DNA from: Rhodobacteraceae bacterium D3-12
GTDB taxonomy: Bacteria; Pseudomonadota; Alphaproteobacteria; Rhodobacterales; Rhodobacteraceae
Length of the DNA: 64,000 nt
NCBI GenBank assembly: GCA_025916135.1
Contig: CP104793.1
Span: 1,426,001 to 1,490,000 of the forward strand
Reading direction: 5' to 3'
In this document: positions 28,498 through 37,453 of the stretch, one piece after another
Layout: every line of letters starts with the position of its first letter
How positions within the stretch are numbered: the first letter of the stretch is position 1
Translations under genes and position numbers: made by a program
Notes under the pieces: model-generated
What the model was told of the DNA's origin: nothing
Databases searched by the model: none
The model's input: only the letters and a program-made list of their open reading frames with translations

Positions 28498-29466
28498 ATG
28501 CGCCTGAGACTTGTTCCGACAGATACCAAGTGGGATTTCTTTGGCCGCTCCAAGCTTTGGCTGGGGATTTCGGCGGTCATGATGGTGGTGGCCTTTGCGT
28601 CGTTCATGATGCAGGGGTTGAACTATGGCATCGACTTTCGCGGCGGCACGACGATCCGCACGCAGAGCGCCGAGGCGGTCGACATCGGGGTTTACCGCGA
28701 TGCGATTGACGCGTTGGGCTTGGGCGATGTGACCATCACCGAGGTGTTCGACCCGACCTTTGGCGATGACCAGAACGTCGCGATGGTGCGTATTCAGGCG
28801 CAGGACGGACAGGAGAGCGTGACCGCCGACCTGATCGCGAGCGTCGAGGCCGCGCTTGTGGGGGTGGTGCCCGACATTCAGTTTGTCAGCGTGGAAAGCG
28901 TTGGTCCGAAGGTTTCGGGCGAGCTGATCCAGACCGCGGTGATTGCCGTGGCGCTCGCCATTGGGGCGGTGCTGGTTTACATCTGGCTGCGGTTTGAATG
29001 GCAGTTTGCTGTGGGGGCTGTGGTGGCTCTGGTCCATGACGTGCTGCTGACGATCGGGGTGTTTTCCGAGCTTCAGATTCGTTTTGATCTGGCGATTATC
29101 GCCGCTTTGCTGACCATCGTGGGTTATTCGTTGAACGATACGGTTGTTGTGTTTGACCGGGTTCGCGAGAACCTGCGCAAATACAAGAAGATGGAGCTTA
29201 AAGAGGTTCTGAACATGTCGATCAACGAGACGTTGAGCCGGACGGTGATGACCTCTGTTACCACTTTGTTGGCGCTGATTTCGCTTTATGTGCTGGGCGG
29301 GGATGTGATCCGCGGCTTCGTGTTTGCGATGATCTGGGGCGTGATCGTGGGGACATACAGCTCGATCTTTGTGGCCTCGACCATATTGCTGCGTCTTGGG
29401 GTCAAGCGCGATTGGTCCAAGCCGGAAGCGGGTGCGGGCACGCAATATGCCAACATAGATGCCTGA
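28498..29466 (+). CDS. secF: Protein translocase subunit SecF
   Basis: 322-aa partner of SecD with six membrane helices. Helix 1 is followed by GLNYGIDFRGGTTI, the family signature. VGYSLNDTVVVFDRVRENL is the conserved loop matching that in SecD. The start codon at 28498 is one base after the secD stop, so translation is coupled. The last bases overlap the following TauE-type gene by 8 bp, which puts that gene in the same transcript. Confidence 0.97.
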   Translation: MRLRLVPTDTKWDFFGRSKLWLGISAVMMVVAFASFMMQGLNYGIDFRGGTTIRTQSAEAVDIGVYRDAIDALGLGDVTITEVFDPTFGDDQNVAMVRIQAQDGQESVTADLIASVEAALVGVVPDIQFVSVESVGPKVSGELIQTAVIAVALAIGAVLVYIWLRFEWQFAVGAVVALVHDVLLTIGVFSELQIRFDLAIIAALLTIVGYSLNDTVVVFDRVRENLRKYKKMELKEVLNMSINETLSRTVMTSVTTLLALISLYVLGGDVIRGFVFAMIWGVIVGTYSSIFVASTILLRLGVKRDWSKPEAGAGTQYANIDA

Positions 29467-30220
29467 CCTTCTGGTCGCGGCGCTGGCGATACCCGGCATT
29501 GTCTGGGTATTTGCCGCAGCGTTTGTGGGCGGGGTGGTGCGGGGCTTTGCAGGCTTTGGCACGGCGATGGTTTTCCTGCCCGTGGCGGCGCAGGTTCTTG
29601 AGCCGGTTTGGGCGATCATTGTGTTGATCGTGATGGATGTGATCGGGCCGTTGCCCGCCATGCCCAAAGCCTTTCGCGAGGGCCATCCCAAGGATCTGAT
29701 CCGGCTGATCGCTGGAACGCTTGTGGCGTTGCCGCTGGGCCTTGCGGTGTTGTTTGCGGTTGATCCCAGCGTCTTCAAGATTGCGGTGTCGCTGGTGACG
29801 CTGATCCTGTTGGTGATCCTGATGGCGGGGCTGCGGTATCGCGGTGCGATGCGCCCGCCGCTGATTTATGGGACCGGGGCGTTGGCCGGGTTCATGGGCG
29901 GCGCGGTGGCGGTGCCGGGGCCGCCGGTGATCATGCTTTATATGGCGAGCCCACATGGGGCGAAGGTGATCCGCGCCAATATCACCGCCTACCTCTTTTG
30001 CTATGACATGATGATGTTGATCGGGTTTCTGGTGATGGGGCGGATGAGCGGCGTGCCGGTGGTGCTTGGGTTTGCGGTGGCGGTGCCGTATCTTCTGGGC
30101 AACCTTGCGGGGGGCTGGATGTTTCGCCCGGAGTTTGAGCGGCTGTATCGCTGGGCCGCCTATGGGATAATCGCGGTGTCGGCCCTGTCGGGGCTGCGAC
30201 CGCTTGTGACAGGAGGCTGA
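29459..30220 (+). CDS. TauE/SafE-family sulfite exporter-like membrane protein
   Basis: 253-aa protein with about eight helices. The paired motif GGVVRGFAGFGTAMVFLP near the N terminus and GFMGGAVAVPGPPVIMLYM in the second half are the two repeat signatures of the TauE/SafE (DUF81) family, which move sulfite, sulfoacetate or other organic anions. The substrate is not determined. It overlaps secF by 8 bp and is followed 5 bases later by the Mth938-like gene; this tail of the sec operon is common in Rhodobacterales as far as I recall. Confidence 0.9.
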   Translation: MPDLLVAALAIPGIVWVFAAAFVGGVVRGFAGFGTAMVFLPVAAQVLEPVWAIIVLIVMDVIGPLPAMPKAFREGHPKDLIRLIAGTLVALPLGLAVLFAVDPSVFKIAVSLVTLILLVILMAGLRYRGAMRPPLIYGTGALAGFMGGAVAVPGPPVIMLYMASPHGAKVIRANITAYLFCYDMMMLIGFLVMGRMSGVPVVLGFAVAVPYLLGNLAGGWMFRPEFERLYRWAAYGIIAVSALSGLRPLVTGG

Positions 30221-30225
30221 GGCCG

Positions 30226-30579
30226 GTGCAGATCAACGAGATGGATATGGGCGATTTGCGCCCGATTGACGGCTATGGTCCGGGGTATTTCCGTATCGGC
30301 GGGGAGCGCTATGAGGGCGCGATCCTGTTGGTGGGCGGAGAGGTCACGCCCTGGGAGGGGTTGGCGGCGCGTGAGGCGCTGTTGGCGCTGGCGGGGGAGG
30401 TGGATGTGATCCTGTTCGGGATGGGGGCGGAGATTGCCCATCTGCCGGGTGATTTGCGTGCCGAGATCGAGGGTGCCGGGATGGGGGCCGAGGTGATGAA
30501 TTCGCCCGCCGCCTGCCGGACGTGGAACATTCTGGCCGCCGAGGGGCGGCGCGTGGCGATGGCGGCATTGCCGATGTGA
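30226..30579 (+). CDS. Mth938-like (NDUFAF3-related) domain protein
   Basis: 117-aa single-domain protein. ILLVGGEVTPW, VILFGMGAEIAHLPGDLRAEIEGAGMGAEVMNS (read as separate short blocks) and TWNILAAEGRRVAMAALP are the Mth938 family hallmarks. The mitochondrial relative NDUFAF3 helps assemble respiratory complex I; a bacterial role is not settled. GTG start at 30226 after an AGGAGG-like ribosome site at the end of the preceding gene. Confidence 0.9.
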   Translation: MQINEMDMGDLRPIDGYGPGYFRIGGERYEGAILLVGGEVTPWEGLAAREALLALAGEVDVILFGMGAEIAHLPGDLRAEIEGAGMGAEVMNSPAACRTWNILAAEGRRVAMAALPM

Positions 30580-30901
30580 GGCGCGCTTTGGCCGGGCTTG
30601 CGGATGTCTCCCGCCCGGCCGCTGATATGGGCCCGCCCAGTGCCGTGACCTGTGCCGTGACCAGTGCCGTGAGTGGGCAGCGCAGGGCTGTTTCGCGGCC
30701 ATATTGGGCGGTGCTGTCGCGGGCATGGTGGGGCGGGCATGGTAGGGCGGGCATGGTGGGGCGGCCGTGGGCTTTGCTCTGATCCTGCGCGGCGATTTCC
30801 GGCGGCGGCGGTCGCGTTTTCGGCAACTCTAAATACCGCTCAAGCCAAGCCAAGCCGGTAAATCCGGCATAGTCTTGTGAGACATAGTCGCACTTAAGAG
30901 C
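30580..30901. other. 322-bp intergenic stretch with short tandem repeats
   Basis: No gene seen. It contains three 12-bp copies of CAGTGCCGTGAC and close variants (30638-30673) and, further on, repeated GGGCATGGTGGGGC-type units (about 30721-30765). The last part should hold the promoter of the first PAN-type gene. Confidence 0.5.
30638..30673. repeat. 3 x 12-bp tandem repeat
   Basis: CAGTGCCGTGAC, CTGTGCCGTGAC, CAGTGCCGTGAG in direct succession in non-coding DNA. Confidence 0.8.
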
Positions 30902-31207
30902 ATGTTTATGAGACGTTTCAGCACCAAATTGTTTGCTGCGGTTATTGGATGTGCGGCTATGCCCTTTGCGGCATGGGCAGACGCGCAGCATTGCAAGCTT
31001 GTTCCCAAAGGTGGCCTCATCGCTGACAGCTATGAGATTGTTGGCGATGAGGCGTGCAAGCAGGCCTGTGAGGAAACCCAAGGCTGCACTGCGTGGTCCT
31101 ATACCCCGCATAATTTCAATCCCAAAACCGGGCCGGGATGGTGCCGGATGCTGGGGGAGGTGGCCGGAGAGATTGACGACAAGCGCGACTATTGCGGGCG
31201 CTTGTGA
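30902..31207 (+). CDS. Small secreted PAN-domain-like protein (first of two)
   Basis: 101 aa with a signal peptide (about residues 1-27, cut near AWADA). The mature part has six cysteines and the PAN/apple core: ACKQACEETQGCTAWSYTPH, then CRM and a final YCGRL. PAN domains bind proteins or carbohydrates; the partner is unknown. A related gene follows at 31427 with the same cysteine layout, so this is a tandem duplication that has diverged. The start could also be the ATG at 30908. Confidence 0.82.
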   Translation: MFMRRFSTKLFAAVIGCAAMPFAAWADAQHCKLVPKGGLIADSYEIVGDEACKQACEETQGCTAWSYTPHNFNPKTGPGWCRMLGEVAGEIDDKRDYCGRL

Positions 31208-31426
31208 CGCCTTGCTGGCCGCCTGAGATGATCAAGACGAGAAAGACGATGCCCGATAGATTTTTGCACAAGAAAACCTACCTGTGGTCGATGAGAAGCT
31301 TGGGGTCGCGCACGTTGCGCTCGACCGCCGATTGTGAGGTTTCAGCCAGCCACAGGTCTGTAGGACGTCCCGCTCTCTGGCTGAGACCGCTGTATTAAAT
31401 TGAACATTCAACGAAGGAATACCCTC

Positions 31427-31708
31427 ATGAAATTATCGTGGATCGCCGTTCTCGCCCTTGGGTTGGCAACCCCTGCCTTTGCGCAAGAGCACGAAAAATG
31501 TTCGATCACGCCGGTGGATCAAGTCGGCTTTGTTGACACGTTCACCACGGTTGAAGAGTGCATCGCGGCGTGTAAGGCAACCGAAGGCTGCGACAGCTGG
31601 TCGTATCGGCCGCACAGCTTTGACAAGGACAAGCCGGGTCAATGCAAGCTGATCAAGGGTATCTTCAAAAAGGAAGACTCGGCCAAGACGTTTTGCGGCA
31701 AGATCTGA
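31427..31708 (+). CDS. Small secreted PAN-domain-like protein (second of two)
   Basis: 93 aa, signal peptide of about 20 residues (KLSWIAVLALGLATPAFA). The mature core ECIAACKATEGCDSWSYRPH and the end TFCGKI line up with the gene at 30902, including all six cysteines. The ATG at 31427 follows GAAGGAA. A 219-bp gap separates the pair and this copy has its own ribosome site and terminator, so it may be expressed alone. Function unknown. Confidence 0.82.
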   Translation: MKLSWIAVLALGLATPAFAQEHEKCSITPVDQVGFVDTFTTVEECIAACKATEGCDSWSYRPHSFDKDKPGQCKLIKGIFKKEDSAKTFCGKI

Positions 31709-31747
31709 GCCTGAAGGGTTTTATGGCGCAGCTGCGCTGAGCTTTTG

Positions 31748-31781
31748 CCACCCCTCGCGGTATCACGGGGGGTGGTTTTTT
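31748..31781 (+). terminator. Intrinsic terminator after the PAN-type pair
   Basis: CCACCCC (31748-31754) pairs with GGGGTGG (31769-31775), then TTTTTT. The loop can extend the stem partly. Confidence 0.8.
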
Positions 31782-31827
31782 GGTGCTTGGTCGGCGCGAT
31801 TGGCCGGGCTTTGCGCGGCTGCGCGAT

Positions 31828-32301
31828 TTAGGACGGCACCTCGGCGATGCGCCAGCCATCGCCCTCGCGTTTGACGGTGAAATCATCCGTCCCGGTTTTC
31901 TTCTCGCCCGCAATTGTCAGATCGAGCCAAACGCTGACATAGCCCCGGTTTGCACCGCGCATCTTGCGCGATTGGATTTGAGCCGCGTTCAGCCGCCAGC
32001 TCTTCCATGTTTTCAGGCCTTTCTTGGCCTTGCGACCGGGCGACGACACTATGGCCTGTTGCCAGGCCCGATCGCCGCGGATGCGGCTGGCGAGGAAGCG
32101 AACGACCGCGGCTTCGGGCGTATTCGGGGCGGGGTTCAGCCCGGCCACAGTGGTTTTGTCGAGCATCATTGGGCCGATGTAGGATTCCCAACCGTTTTCA
32201 CCTTGGGCGATTTCGGGCGGGGAATAAGATGTCTCGGCCAATGCCACAGAGGGCAGGCAAAGCATGGCGCAGAGTGTGAGAGTCCTGAGGCAACGAGTCA
32301 T
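31828..32301 (-). CDS. Secreted protein of unknown function
   Basis: 157 aa with a clear signal peptide (TLTLCAMLCLPSVALA). The mature part ends DDFTVKREGDGWRIAEVPS, and the middle has VSVWLDLTIAGEKKTG; this resembles the pattern of small SnoaL/NTF2-like or DUF4878-like periplasmic proteins that end in a 'DGWRI' strand, but I cannot assign a family. ATG at 32301 with GGAG at a good distance. It faces the PAN-type pair across a terminator. Confidence 0.65.
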   Translation of the reverse strand: MTRCLRTLTLCAMLCLPSVALAETSYSPPEIAQGENGWESYIGPMMLDKTTVAGLNPAPNTPEAAVVRFLASRIRGDRAWQQAIVSSPGRKAKKGLKTWKSWRLNAAQIQSRKMRGANRGYVSVWLDLTIAGEKKTGTDDFTVKREGDGWRIAEVPS

Positions 32302-32507
32302 TTGACGCTCCTGATGGGTCGGTTTTGATCGCTTGAAGAGTAGTGGACTACTCGGTCTGCGACTTGGACTGAGAAGGACAGCGGATGGGCGCCAAAGGGA
32401 CGCGCGGCGGAATACCCGACCTTGACGCATGGCAGTTTCCACGCAAACTTTGGTGTTAGCTTATATCATCAAGTCCCTTTTTGCATAAGCAAAGCGAGGT
32501 TTTTGAC

Positions 32508-33490
32508 GTGATTGAGGAGTGCAAGCCCGCCCAAACCGCCAGCCCGTTGATGCGGTTTTCAACCGAATGGTTGCCCGAACGGGACCGCTTGGACATCTGG
32601 CGCGAAGAATTCGCGCGGCGTGTCGTGCGGTTGGAGGTCGCGCAGCTTGACGACACGCCGCTGCTCTATGATGCAAGTTTTCAGACGTGTGGCGACGTGT
32701 CGGTTGGAGCGGGTGATGTGAGCGCGATTTCATGCACCCGCAGCCGTGAAATGGTGAGCGACGGCAATGGTGATATTGTCATGCTGATCCCGCTGTCGGG
32801 CCTAATTCAGGCCGAGCAGGGGATGGTTGAGGAGACCATTGCACCGGGAGGCTGTCTGGTCAGGCGCTCGAGCGAAGTTGGAACGACGCGCTCGCATGCC
32901 GGGCAATTTCTGACGCTGAACCTGCCGGTTGAGCGATTGACGGAGCGGGTTGCGGATATTGACCGGTTGGGGATGACGGTTGTGCCGCGCGACACCGAGG
33001 TTTTGCCGCTGTTACAGGCCTATTGCCGTGCGCTTTGCGCGCCGGATGCCACCTTGCGAGCGCCTGCGAATATAAATGTCGTGGCCGATCATCTGCTTGA
33101 TCTGGCGTCTTTGGTTATCGGCGCCCGCCGGGACGCTTGGCATTTGGCACGGGGCGGCGGGTTGCGCGCGGCGCGGCGCCTGTCTGCCGAGGCGGCGATC
33201 CGACGCAATGCTGCCGACCCCGGATACCGGATTGCCCATTTGGCCAGCGAATTGAACGCCTCTGAGAGTTATGTGCGCAAGCTTCTGGCCGAGGGGGGCA
33301 GCGTTTTTCCGCCATTCTGTTGCAAGCACGGTTGGAGCTTGTGCGTGCCAAGCTGATGGACCCGCGTTTTGACGCGATGATGATTGGTCAGATCGCGCTG
33401 AACTGTGGCTTCAATGACATTTCATACTTTAACAGGTCATTCGCGCGTCATTATGAAATGACCCCATCGGCGATGAGAGCCGCGCGGTGA
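32508..33490 (+). CDS. AraC-family transcriptional regulator, one-base frameshift near 33304-33308
   Basis: DNA-binding regulator with an N-terminal AraC-binding-like sensory domain (REEFARRVVRLEVAQLD onward) and a C-terminal double helix-turn-helix. The frame breaks at a five-T run (33304-33308). One extra T joins YVRKLLAEGGSVF to SAILLQARLELVRAKLMD and on to IALNCGFNDISYFNRSFARHYEMTPS, the canonical second helix-turn-helix, giving 327 aa. GTG at 32508 follows AGCGAGG. Target genes unknown; the ccm cluster downstream is not an obvious target. Confidence 0.83.
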
Positions 33491-33548
33491 CGTGAAGGCG
33501 GGCCGATGCGGTGCCTGAGACAGGACAACAGACCGGGCAAGAGACGAG

Positions 33549-33577
33549 CCCCGAGTATTTATCCCGAGCAAGAGAAG
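33549..33577. repeat. GAGTATTT-type intergenic motif (copy E)
   Basis: CCCCGAGTATTTATCCCGAG followed by CAAGAGAAG, between araC and ccmA. It matches the core of copy A (3851-3879) but lacks the GC-rich stem. Confidence 0.45.
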
Positions 33578-33614
33578 GGTTTTGTCGCTTGGCGGCTTGG
33601 GGTAGAGCAAGAGC

Positions 33615-34232
33615 ATGGAATTGAGGGTCACTGATCTTGCTGTGGCGCGCGGGGGCATTCCCGTGCTTGAGGGGCTGAGCTTTGTGCTGCGCCCCGGCAA
33701 GGCGTTGATTTTGCGCGGCCCCAATGGGGTGGGCAAGACCACGCTGCTGCGCACGATTGCCGGGTTGCAACCGCCCTTGCGCGGTGAGGTTGGGTTGGAT
33801 CGTGAGGCGATGGCCTATGCCGCCCACGCCGATGGGATCAAATCGGTTTTGAGCGTTGAGGAAAACCTTGTTTTTTGGGCGCGGGTGTTTGGCACGGACC
33901 GGGTGGCGGCGGCGCTGGCGGGGTTTGCATTGGAGCCATTGCGCAATCGCCCGGCGGGAGCCTTGTCAGCCGGGCAGAAGCGGCGGCTGGGGTTGGCGCG
34001 TCTGTTGGTCACGGGGCGACCGGTTTGGGTGTTAGACGAGCCGACCGTATCGCTCGACACCGAGGCGGTGGCGATGTTTGGCGCAGCCATTCGCGCGCAT
34101 TTGGCAACCGGGGGGATGGCGTTGATCGCGACGCATATCGACCTTGGGCTGGAGGAGGCCGCGCTGTTTGATGTGGGGCCATACCGCGCCAAGGCTCCGG
34201 CGGGCGATGATTTTGACGAGGTGTTTTTGTGA
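33615..34232 (+). CDS. ccmA: Heme exporter ATP-binding protein CcmA
   Basis: 205-aa ATPase of the CcmABCD complex, which releases heme-loaded CcmE during cytochrome c maturation. Walker A is GPNGVGKTT, the signature [14 protein letters not shown], Walker B VWVLDEPT with the following SLDTEA. The stop overlaps the ccmB start by 4 bp. Membrane-associated on the cytoplasmic side. The cluster here is ccmA-B-C-D-G; ccmE, F and H are not in the window. Confidence 0.95.
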   Translation: MELRVTDLAVARGGIPVLEGLSFVLRPGKALILRGPNGVGKTTLLRTIAGLQPPLRGEVGLDREAMAYAAHADGIKSVLSVEENLVFWARVFGTDRVAAALAGFALEPLRNRPAGALSAGQKRRLGLARLLVTGRPVWVLDEPTVSLDTEAVAMFGAAIRAHLATGGMALIATHIDLGLEEAALFDVGPYRAKAPAGDDFDEVFL

Positions 34233-34885
34233 TTGCCTTGTTGCTCAGGGACTTGCGCTTGGCGGTGCGGGCCGGGGGCGGGTTTGGCCTTGGCTTGGCG
34301 TTTTTCCTGATCGTTGTGGTCTTGGTGCCCTTCGGCGTAGGCCCGGAGACCGGCCTGTTGGGGCGGATCGCGCCGGGGATCTTGTGGCTGGGCGCTTTGT
34401 TGGCGTGTTTGCTATCGCTCGACCGGATATTTGCGCTCGACTGGGAGGATGGCTCGCTTGATTTGCTGGCGACTTCGCCCTTGCCGATGGAGGGGATCGT
34501 GTCGCTCAAAGCGCTAGCGCATTGGCTGACCACCGGGGTGCCGTTGGTTTTGGCCTCGCCCTTGTTTGGCCTGTTGTTGAGCCTGCCGGCTCAGGGCTAT
34601 GCGCCGATGATCCTGTCGCTTTTGATCGGCACGCCCGCGCTGAGCGTGATTGGCACGTTTGGTGCGGCGCTGACTGTGGGGCTCAAGCGGGGCGGGTTGT
34701 TGTTGAGCCTGCTGGTGTTGCCGCTTTATGTGCCGACGTTGATCTTTGGCGCGGAAATGGCGCGGCGCGGCGCAGAAGGCTTGGCAGTGCAGGTGCCGAT
34801 GTTGATGCTGGCCGGGATCAGCCTAGGGGTGATCGCCTTGCTGCCACTTGCCAGCGCCGCCGTTTTGCGCGTCAATTTGCGCTAG
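34229..34885 (+). CDS. ccmB: Heme exporter membrane protein CcmB
   Basis: 218-aa membrane subunit with six helices. The N-terminal [14 protein letters not shown] and the central [30 protein letters not shown] (seen as family blocks) identify CcmB. It starts 4 bp inside ccmA. A 121-bp gap then precedes ccmC. Confidence 0.95.
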   Translation: MIALLLRDLRLAVRAGGGFGLGLAFFLIVVVLVPFGVGPETGLLGRIAPGILWLGALLACLLSLDRIFALDWEDGSLDLLATSPLPMEGIVSLKALAHWLTTGVPLVLASPLFGLLLSLPAQGYAPMILSLLIGTPALSVIGTFGAALTVGLKRGGLLLSLLVLPLYVPTLIFGAEMARRGAEGLAVQVPMLMLAGISLGVIALLPLASAAVLRVNLR

Positions 34886-35006
34886 CTCACTTGAGCGAAT
34901 GTGATTGGCGGGGGCTGGAAAATTGCGGCGATTTAAGGCAGATCAAGGTGATTGGGTTTTGTGCGGCTGAAAAGCGGCGCAAAGCCGGGAGAGGAAAGCA
35001 CACGCG

Positions 35007-35744
35007 ATGAACCTGAACGCACTTTGGGAATATGCCAATCCGCTAAAATTCATGCGGACGACAGAGCGGGTGTTGCCGTATTTCGCGGTGGCGTCGTTTG
35101 TGTGTCTTGTGGCGGGATTGGTGTGGGGGTTCTTCTTTACGCCCGAGGATTACCGGCAAGGCTCGACCGTCAAGATTTTCTATCTGCATGTGCCGAGCGC
35201 GATGATGGCGATCAACGTGTGGGTGATGATGCTGATCACCTCTTTGGTATGGATCGTGCGGCGCCATCATGTGAGCGCGCTGGCGGCGCGTGCGGCGGCA
35301 CCGATTGGCGCGGTGATGACGCTTATTGCGCTTTTGACCGGGGCGATCTGGGGGCAGCCGATGTGGGGCACTTGGTGGGCATGGGACCCGCGGCTGACGT
35401 CTTTTTTGGTCCTGTTCTTGTTCTATCTCGGCTATATGGCGCTTTGGGCGGCGATTGAGAATGACGATACGGCGGCGGATCTGACCAGCGTTCTGTGCCT
35501 TGTGGGGTCGGTTTTCGCGCTGCTGAGCCGCTATGCGGTCAACTTCTGGAACCAGGGGTTGCATCAGGGGGCGTCGCTGTCTTTGGACAAGAAAGAAAAC
35601 GTGGCGGATGTGTTTTGGTATCCGGCGCTGGTGTGTATTGCGGGGTTTGTGTTGTTGTTCATCACGCTGGTGATCATCCGCACGAACACGGAAATCCGGG
35701 CGCGGCGGATGCGCGCGCTTTTGGCGCGGGAGCGGTTGGGATGA
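35007..35744 (+). CDS. ccmC: Heme exporter protein CcmC
   Basis: 245-aa membrane protein with six helices that attaches heme to CcmE. The tryptophan-rich WWD heme-handling motif is complete: WGTWWAWDPRLTS. Conserved His residues flank it (YLHVPSAMM and the NQGLHQGASL loop). GGGAGAGG precedes the start at 35007 (about 11 bases). The stop overlaps the ccmD start. Confidence 0.96.
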   Translation: MNLNALWEYANPLKFMRTTERVLPYFAVASFVCLVAGLVWGFFFTPEDYRQGSTVKIFYLHVPSAMMAINVWVMMLITSLVWIVRRHHVSALAARAAAPIGAVMTLIALLTGAIWGQPMWGTWWAWDPRLTSFLVLFLFYLGYMALWAAIENDDTAADLTSVLCLVGSVFALLSRYAVNFWNQGLHQGASLSLDKKENVADVFWYPALVCIAGFVLLFITLVIIRTNTEIRARRMRALLARERLG

Positions 35745-35899
35745 TGCCGGATTTGGGGAAATACGCCTTTGCGGTGTTGTCGTCTTATGGGCTGTCGATT
35801 GGCTTGATCATTGTGCTGGTTCTGGCGTCGATCGGCCGGTCGCGGCGGGTCAAAGCCGCCTTGGAAGACGTTGAGAAGCGGAGAAAGACCGATGGCTAA
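35741..35899 (+). CDS. ccmD: Heme exporter protein CcmD
   Basis: 52-aa single-helix protein (PDLGKYAFAVLSSYGLSIGL then a basic tail RSRRVKAAL). Length and the YAFAVLSSYG block are typical of CcmD, which stabilises CcmC with CcmE. Two ATGs (35741, 35744) are adjacent, the first inside the end of ccmC. The ccmG start at 35892 lies inside its 3' end. Confidence 0.93.
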   Translation: MMPDLGKYAFAVLSSYGLSIGLIIVLVLASIGRSRRVKAALEDVEKRRKTDG

Positions 35900-36449
35900 G
35901 CTGAGCCCGATGATGGCGGCACCACCGATTGTGTTTGCGGCGCTCGCAGGCTTGTTCCTGTGGGGGATGCTGCGCGAGAACCCTGACGAGCTTAAATCGA
36001 CGCTGATTGGCAAGCCTGCACCGGGGGTTTCGCTTGAAAAGCTGGGCGAGACGCCGCTTCTGAGCGATGCGGTGCTGGCGGAGCCGGGGGTGAAGCTGGT
36101 CAACTTCTGGGGCGCGTGGTGCGTGGCCTGCCGGGCAGAGCATCCGACGTTGCTCTGGATGCGCGACAACCTTGATGTGCCGCTGCACGGCGTAAATTTT
36201 GACGACACGACCGAGCGCGCGCTGGCCTATCTTGAACGTGACGGCAACCCGTTCGCAACGCTGGGAGAGGCCAAAACGGCGCGCACCAAGATTGATTGGG
36301 GCGTCTACGGCGCGCCCGAGACCTTTATCATCGGAGCCGATGGCACGGTCTTGATGCGCTATGCCGGGCCGATCACCAAGCGAGTCTATGAAGAGACTAT
36401 CGGACCGGCGATTGAGAAGGCCAAAGCCGGGCTGCCTCTCGACAACTGA
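35892..36449 (+). CDS. ccmG: Thiol:disulfide interchange protein CcmG (DsbE)
   Basis: 185-aa membrane-tethered thioredoxin-fold protein that reduces apocytochrome c cysteines. One N-terminal helix (MAAPPIVFAALAGLFLWG), then the active site in NFWGAWCVACRAEHP. The usual motif is WCxPC; here the third position is Ala rather than Pro, which could shift the redox potential slightly. GVYGAPETFIIGADG contains the cis-Pro. The start overlaps ccmD by 8 bp. Confidence 0.95.
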   Translation: MAKLSPMMAAPPIVFAALAGLFLWGMLRENPDELKSTLIGKPAPGVSLEKLGETPLLSDAVLAEPGVKLVNFWGAWCVACRAEHPTLLWMRDNLDVPLHGVNFDDTTERALAYLERDGNPFATLGEAKTARTKIDWGVYGAPETFIIGADGTVLMRYAGPITKRVYEETIGPAIEKAKAGLPLDN

Positions 36450-36510
36450 TTTCTCTGGCGCTTGGCTTAACCTGTTACTGTCTGGTTTGCGTCCCCTGTC
36501 GGCGGCTCTG

Positions 36511-36631
36511 CCGGAGGTATTTTAGAACAGAAGAAGACAGGGTGTTCCGCGTCTTCATCTGACTGGAAATATCCCGGGGGGTTGGGGGGCTGGCCCCCCA
36601 TTTATAACGGCGGTTTGGGGGCTGGCCCCCA
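36511..36631. repeat. Cluster of intergenic repeat motifs between ccmG and the amino-acid ABC operon
   Basis: Holds a GGAGGTATTTTAGAACAGAAG block (36512-36531 region, copy C), then a minus-strand copy of the stem plus GGATATTT motif (36553-36600, copy B), and a further TGGGGGC/GCCCCCA stem (36616-36631). The two flanking genes converge here, so the stems may act as terminators for both. Confidence 0.55.
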
Positions 36632-36646
36632 TTCTTAACAGTGGAT

Positions 36647-37453
36647 TTAGCGGATCAGGTTTGGGCGGATCCGCAGTTTGCGGCGGCTTTCCTGTGGCAG
36701 GTGGCGATTGAGGCGGCGGTTGATCAGACCGAAAATGCCTATGATGCACAGGGTCAGCAGGATGAAATACCCCGCGAGGATCGGATAGGGGATGAACGGG
36801 TTGAACGTTTTATCCGCGAAATAGCTGGCATAATAGAGCGCATCGCCGCGTTGTTGCCACGCCGGGAAGGCCGAGAAAAACACCAGCGTCGTGGCGTGGA
36901 AGAGAAAGATCGCCTCGTTCGTATAGGCCGGCCAGGCCAGCCGCATGGCCGTGGGCCAGACGATCCGGCGAAAGCGCGGCCAACCCGAAAAGCCGTAGGC
37001 ATCGGCGGCTTCGACGTCGCCTTTGGGAACGGAGCGCAGGGCGCCGTAGAAGATCTCGGCGGAATAGGCCGCCGTATTGAAAAACAGCACAATCAGCGCA
37101 CCGAGCCAAGCAGCGGTGAAGTTGTCAAACAGCGGATTGGTTTTCTTGAGGCTGAGGAACAGCGCGTAGAAAAAGAAGAACTGGATGAACAGCGGCGAGC
37201 CACGGAAGATGAAGATGAACCATTCCGCCGGTTTACGCAGGGCCGGGTTTTTCGCCCCCTTCGCGACAGCGAGCGCATTGGCGAAAAAGAACCCCGCGAT
37301 CAGCGCCAGCACGCCGAAATAGATATTCCAGAGCAGCCCCGAGCCGATCAGCGTGAATTGCTGGCAGAGGGTGAAATCCTCTTTTGGCAGCAGGCGTTCG
37401 CCGATGCCCAGAGAGCGCAGCCCGTAGTCTTGAATCGTTTGCCAGCAGCTCAT
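36647..37453 (-). CDS. Polar amino-acid ABC transporter permease (second)
   Basis: 268-aa inner-membrane permease of the HisM/GlnP/OccM family. The conserved coupling segment is visible as AADAYGFSGWPRFRRIVWPTAMRLAWPAYTNE, in short blocks. FFQYALFLSLKK-type basic loops and about five helices are present. It overlaps the other permease by 4 bp (37450-37453), so the two are translated together and form the heteromeric channel. Confidence 0.92.
   Translation of the reverse strand: MSCWQTIQDYGLRSLGIGERLLPKEDFTLCQQFTLIGSGLLWNIYFGVLALIAGFFFANALAVAKGAKNPALRKPAEWFIFIFRGSPLFIQFFFFYALFLSLKKTNPLFDNFTAAWLGALIVLFFNTAAYSAEIFYGALRSVPKGDVEAADAYGFSGWPRFRRIVWPTAMRLAWPAYTNEAIFLFHATTLVFFSAFPAWQQRGDALYYASYFADKTFNPFIPYPILAGYFILLTLCIIGIFGLINRRLNRHLPQESRRKLRIRPNLIR

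Noticed and set aside
34886-35006. Possible FNR site upstream of ccmC
   Set aside because: TTAAG-GCAG-ATCAA differs at two of the five left-half bases, too weak to support.
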